Below are positions 14,293 through 14,432 of a stretch of 14,432 bases of DNA, piece after piece. Under the pieces are notes generated by a model. The model saw only the letters and a program-made list of their open reading frames with translations, was not told the origin of the DNA and made no database searches. A program made the position numbers and the translations under genes. Position 1 is the stretch's first letter, and each line of letters begins with the position of its first letter. Where the stretch lies: assembly GCA_964600345.1 (NCBI GenBank), contig CAZRKA010000086.1:1-14432 (forward strand), in the 5' to 3' direction. The DNA is from JABMMZ01 sp964600345 (GTDB lineage Bacteria; Bacteroidota; Bacteroidia; NS11-12g; UBA955).

Positions 14293-14322
14293 GGTGGCGA
14301 TGTCCACCGACTGAAGTCGGTG
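14293..14322. repeat. Palindromic repeat with two competing hairpins
   Basis: CACCGACT (14305-14312), GA and AGTCGGTG (14315-14322) form a perfect 18-bp palindrome. Just upstream, GGTGG (14293-14297) can instead pair with CCACC (14304-14308), which uses part of the left arm. It lies 54 bp after the stop of the secreted-protein gene but has no T-run, so it resembles a REP-type intergenic repeat more than a terminator. The remaining bases to the window end show no gene. Confidence 0.65.
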
Positions 14323-14432
14323 CTTAGACGTTTGCTTATATATATAATGCATTGCGATAGCTATAGTATATCCTTCAATCAACCGAAATATCCCTCGCTA
14401 CACTAACATCTTTAGTCTCTTTATCTTTTGTT

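Overview
The window looks like part of a Bacteroidota chromosome. Three things point there: a large secreted PKD-repeat protein ending in a type IX secretion (CHU_C / gliding-motility-type) C-terminal domain at 10546-14238, start codons without Shine-Dalgarno sequences, and a TAnnTTTG promoter-type motif. All confidently called genes are on the + strand. The genus cannot be read from the sequence.

Layout. 1-1790: three regularly spaced direct repeats that fit the LytTR-regulator consensus, a 12-unit 21-bp tandem array lying in an open but doubtful reading frame, then a 317-aa protein with a C-terminal carboxypeptidase-regulatory-like beta domain and a clear hairpin terminator. 1788-2381: a gene-free, highly structured region in which a unit of about 116-158 bp is duplicated, with conserved loops and stems that change in compensating ways. 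2382-3425: a two-gene module, a small two-helix membrane protein and a HEPN-type protein (R-X4-H), followed by a long imperfect inverted repeat. 3915-10078: a tight four-gene operon encoding a C5 cytosine DNA methyltransferase, a MORC/GHKL ATPase, a Z1-domain superfamily II helicase-like ATPase and a PD-(D/E)XK nuclease-fold protein. 10079-10545: a second long inverted repeat and a capped hairpin. 10546-14238: the secreted PKD protein. 14239-14432: a palindromic repeat.

How it fits together. The four-gene operon matches a class of restriction-modification-like systems predicted in the literature from comparative genomics (MORC/MutL-type GHKL ATPase + C5 methylase + Z1 protein + nuclease). The methylase should mark self DNA. 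The ATPase, the Z1 translocase and the nuclease should form the restriction arm. The HEPN/membrane pair just upstream is a plausible second, independent defence or abortive-infection module.

Both modules are visibly AT-rich compared with the flanking genes. Each is followed by a long inverted repeat that ends in, or next to, a TTAGCTGCAA-like decamer, and the same decamer also sits just before the first module. This suggests a cassette-like defence island inserted between resident genes. The inter-module repeats and the structured duplicated region at 1800-2090 are the least explained parts of the window.
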